Shown here: positions 29,393 through 29,920 of the stretch, one piece after another
Numbering within the stretch: position 1 is the stretch's first letter
Layout: each line of letters starts with the position of its first letter
Assembly: GCA_005223375.1 (NCBI GenBank)
Contig: RXOD01004066.1
Span: 1-29,920 of the forward strand
Reading direction: 5' to 3'
Source: Amoebophrya sp. AT5.2
Taxonomy: Eukaryota > Sar > Dinophyceae > Syndiniales > Amoebophryaceae
Length of the DNA: 29,920 nucleotides
Notes under the pieces: generated by a model
Told to the model about the DNA's origin: nothing
Databases searched by the model: none
Seen by the model: the letters and a program-made list of their open reading frames with translations, nothing else
Position numbers and translations under genes: made by a program

Positions 29393-29920
29393 CTATTTCC
29401 ATTGGGGCTTGGACGAGGGCAGGGGGTCTTCCTGCGACCGCGCAGCCTTCACCACGGACAGACTTCTTGCAATGCGTTGCACGTAGGCGGGACACTCTCT
29501 CGTCTCCGGCTTGAAGGTGCATTTGCCCAGCTCCTTGTCTTCCTTTTCTTGCTTGCTCCTGCTCCTCTCAATGTCCTTCTGCTTCTCCTCCAACATGTGC
29601 CGCTCAAGAAACCCACCGGGATTGGCCTGAAGCTGCAGCGACGATCGAGCCTTCCGGGACTTCGATGCGGACAAATGCGGCTGAAACGTCAAGTTCTTCA
29701 GTTCCTCTTGTTCTGTGCGCAGTCGGAGGATGCGGTTGTTGGTTTCTTTCTTGTGCAGGTCGCCTCGACTCATCTCATACATAGATCGCGGCCTCATTTT
29801 CTGCGCTCGTTTGGACAGCTCTGGCTGGAAAGAGCACTCGGCGTCCACTGCCTTGGCCGTCAGCTTTGAGGTCCCCTGCTCCCTTCTCAACACGTCTTGC
29901 TGGACTCGATCGATGAAATC
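29393..29920 (-). CDS. Repeat-motif protein (C-T-F-x-P type), partial (N-terminus beyond window)
   Basis: The minus frame is open from the right edge to a TAG at 29395-29393, 175 residues, with no ATG that must be the start, so the gene begins outside the window. It is strongly charged and probably helical (HMLEEKQKDIERSRSKQEKEDKEL). Three copies of a short motif recur about 50-70 residues apart: CSFQPELSKRAQKM, LTFQPHLSASKS and CTFKPETRECPAYVQRIA, consensus (C/L)(S/T)F(Q/K)Px. Similar C-T-F-x-P repeats are known to me from uncharacterised, often flagellum-associated proteins of protists; I cannot name a family. It lies upstream of the tRNA and points the same way as the other protein genes. 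Confidence 0.65.
   Translation of the reverse strand, partial: DFIDRVQQDVLRREQGTSKLTAKAVDAECSFQPELSKRAQKMRPRSMYEMSRGDLHKKETNNRILRLRTEQEELKNLTFQPHLSASKSRKARSSLQLQANPGGFLERHMLEEKQKDIERSRSKQEKEDKELGKCTFKPETRECPAYVQRIARSLSVVKAARSQEDPLPSSKPQWK

Noticed and set aside
1..29920. Dinoflagellate spliced-leader relics
   Set aside because: I looked for the core TTTTGGCTCAAG and its complement and saw none; absence by eye is not proof, but there is nothing to report.
1..29920. CRISPR arrays, bacterial operons, rRNA genes, prophage
   Set aside because: No regularly spaced repeats, Shine-Dalgarno-led gene clusters, rRNA-like stretches or phage genes; spliced genes rule out a bacterial reading for most of the window.

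Overview
This window is nuclear DNA of a microbial eukaryote. Coding regions are broken by GT-AG spliceosomal introns, there is a eukaryotic-type initiator tRNA, and the protein families are eukaryotic: atlastin, a PX protein, an EML/WD40 microtubule protein with EF-hands, a J-domain protein and a membrane-anchored GH81 glucanase. I see no bacterial operons, CRISPR array, rRNA or intact mobile element. The lineage is uncertain. An alveolate or another flagellated protist would fit, but nothing here is decisive. All nine supported protein genes, and one doubtful small one, read on the minus strand. Only the tRNA reads on plus.

Left part (1 to about 17.7 kb), GC-rich. In order it holds a Gln-rich protein open to the left edge (1672 down to 1); an intronless major facilitator transporter with a very long central loop (5633-2295); a J-domain plus fibronectin-III protein with one intron (8080-6462); a doubtful Cys-rich ORF (9106-8762); an intronless PX-domain protein (11174-9357); a one-intron membrane protein of unknown family (13512-12332); and a seven-exon atlastin-like GTPase (17691-14604). 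The eight introns I could place are 115-214 nt long.

Right part (about 19 to 29.9 kb), with AT-rich spacers. It holds a 14-exon GH81 endo-1,3-beta-glucanase with a type II membrane anchor and a 12-nt microexon (22610-19082); a 17-exon EF-hand/EML-like protein (28035-23640); an initiator tRNA-Met carrying a 16-nt intron (28288-28375); and the 3' part of a gene with repeated C-T-F-x-P-type motifs (29920-29393). The 29 introns in the two spliced genes are all 46-84 nt. The two parts are separated by about 1.4 kb of AT-rich sequence with a TTAA/ATTA tract.

The multi-exon models were built by hand. Each junction has GT...AG ends, intron phases match, the totals divide by three, and the joined proteins run continuously through family motifs. 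The genes do not form an obvious pathway; they cover membrane shaping, lipid signalling, cytoskeleton, chaperone adaptor and glucan hydrolysis functions. The sharp change in intron length, intron density and spacer composition near 18-19 kb is the largest-scale signal here. It may be a genome boundary (chimeric contig or transferred block) or a real compartment change.
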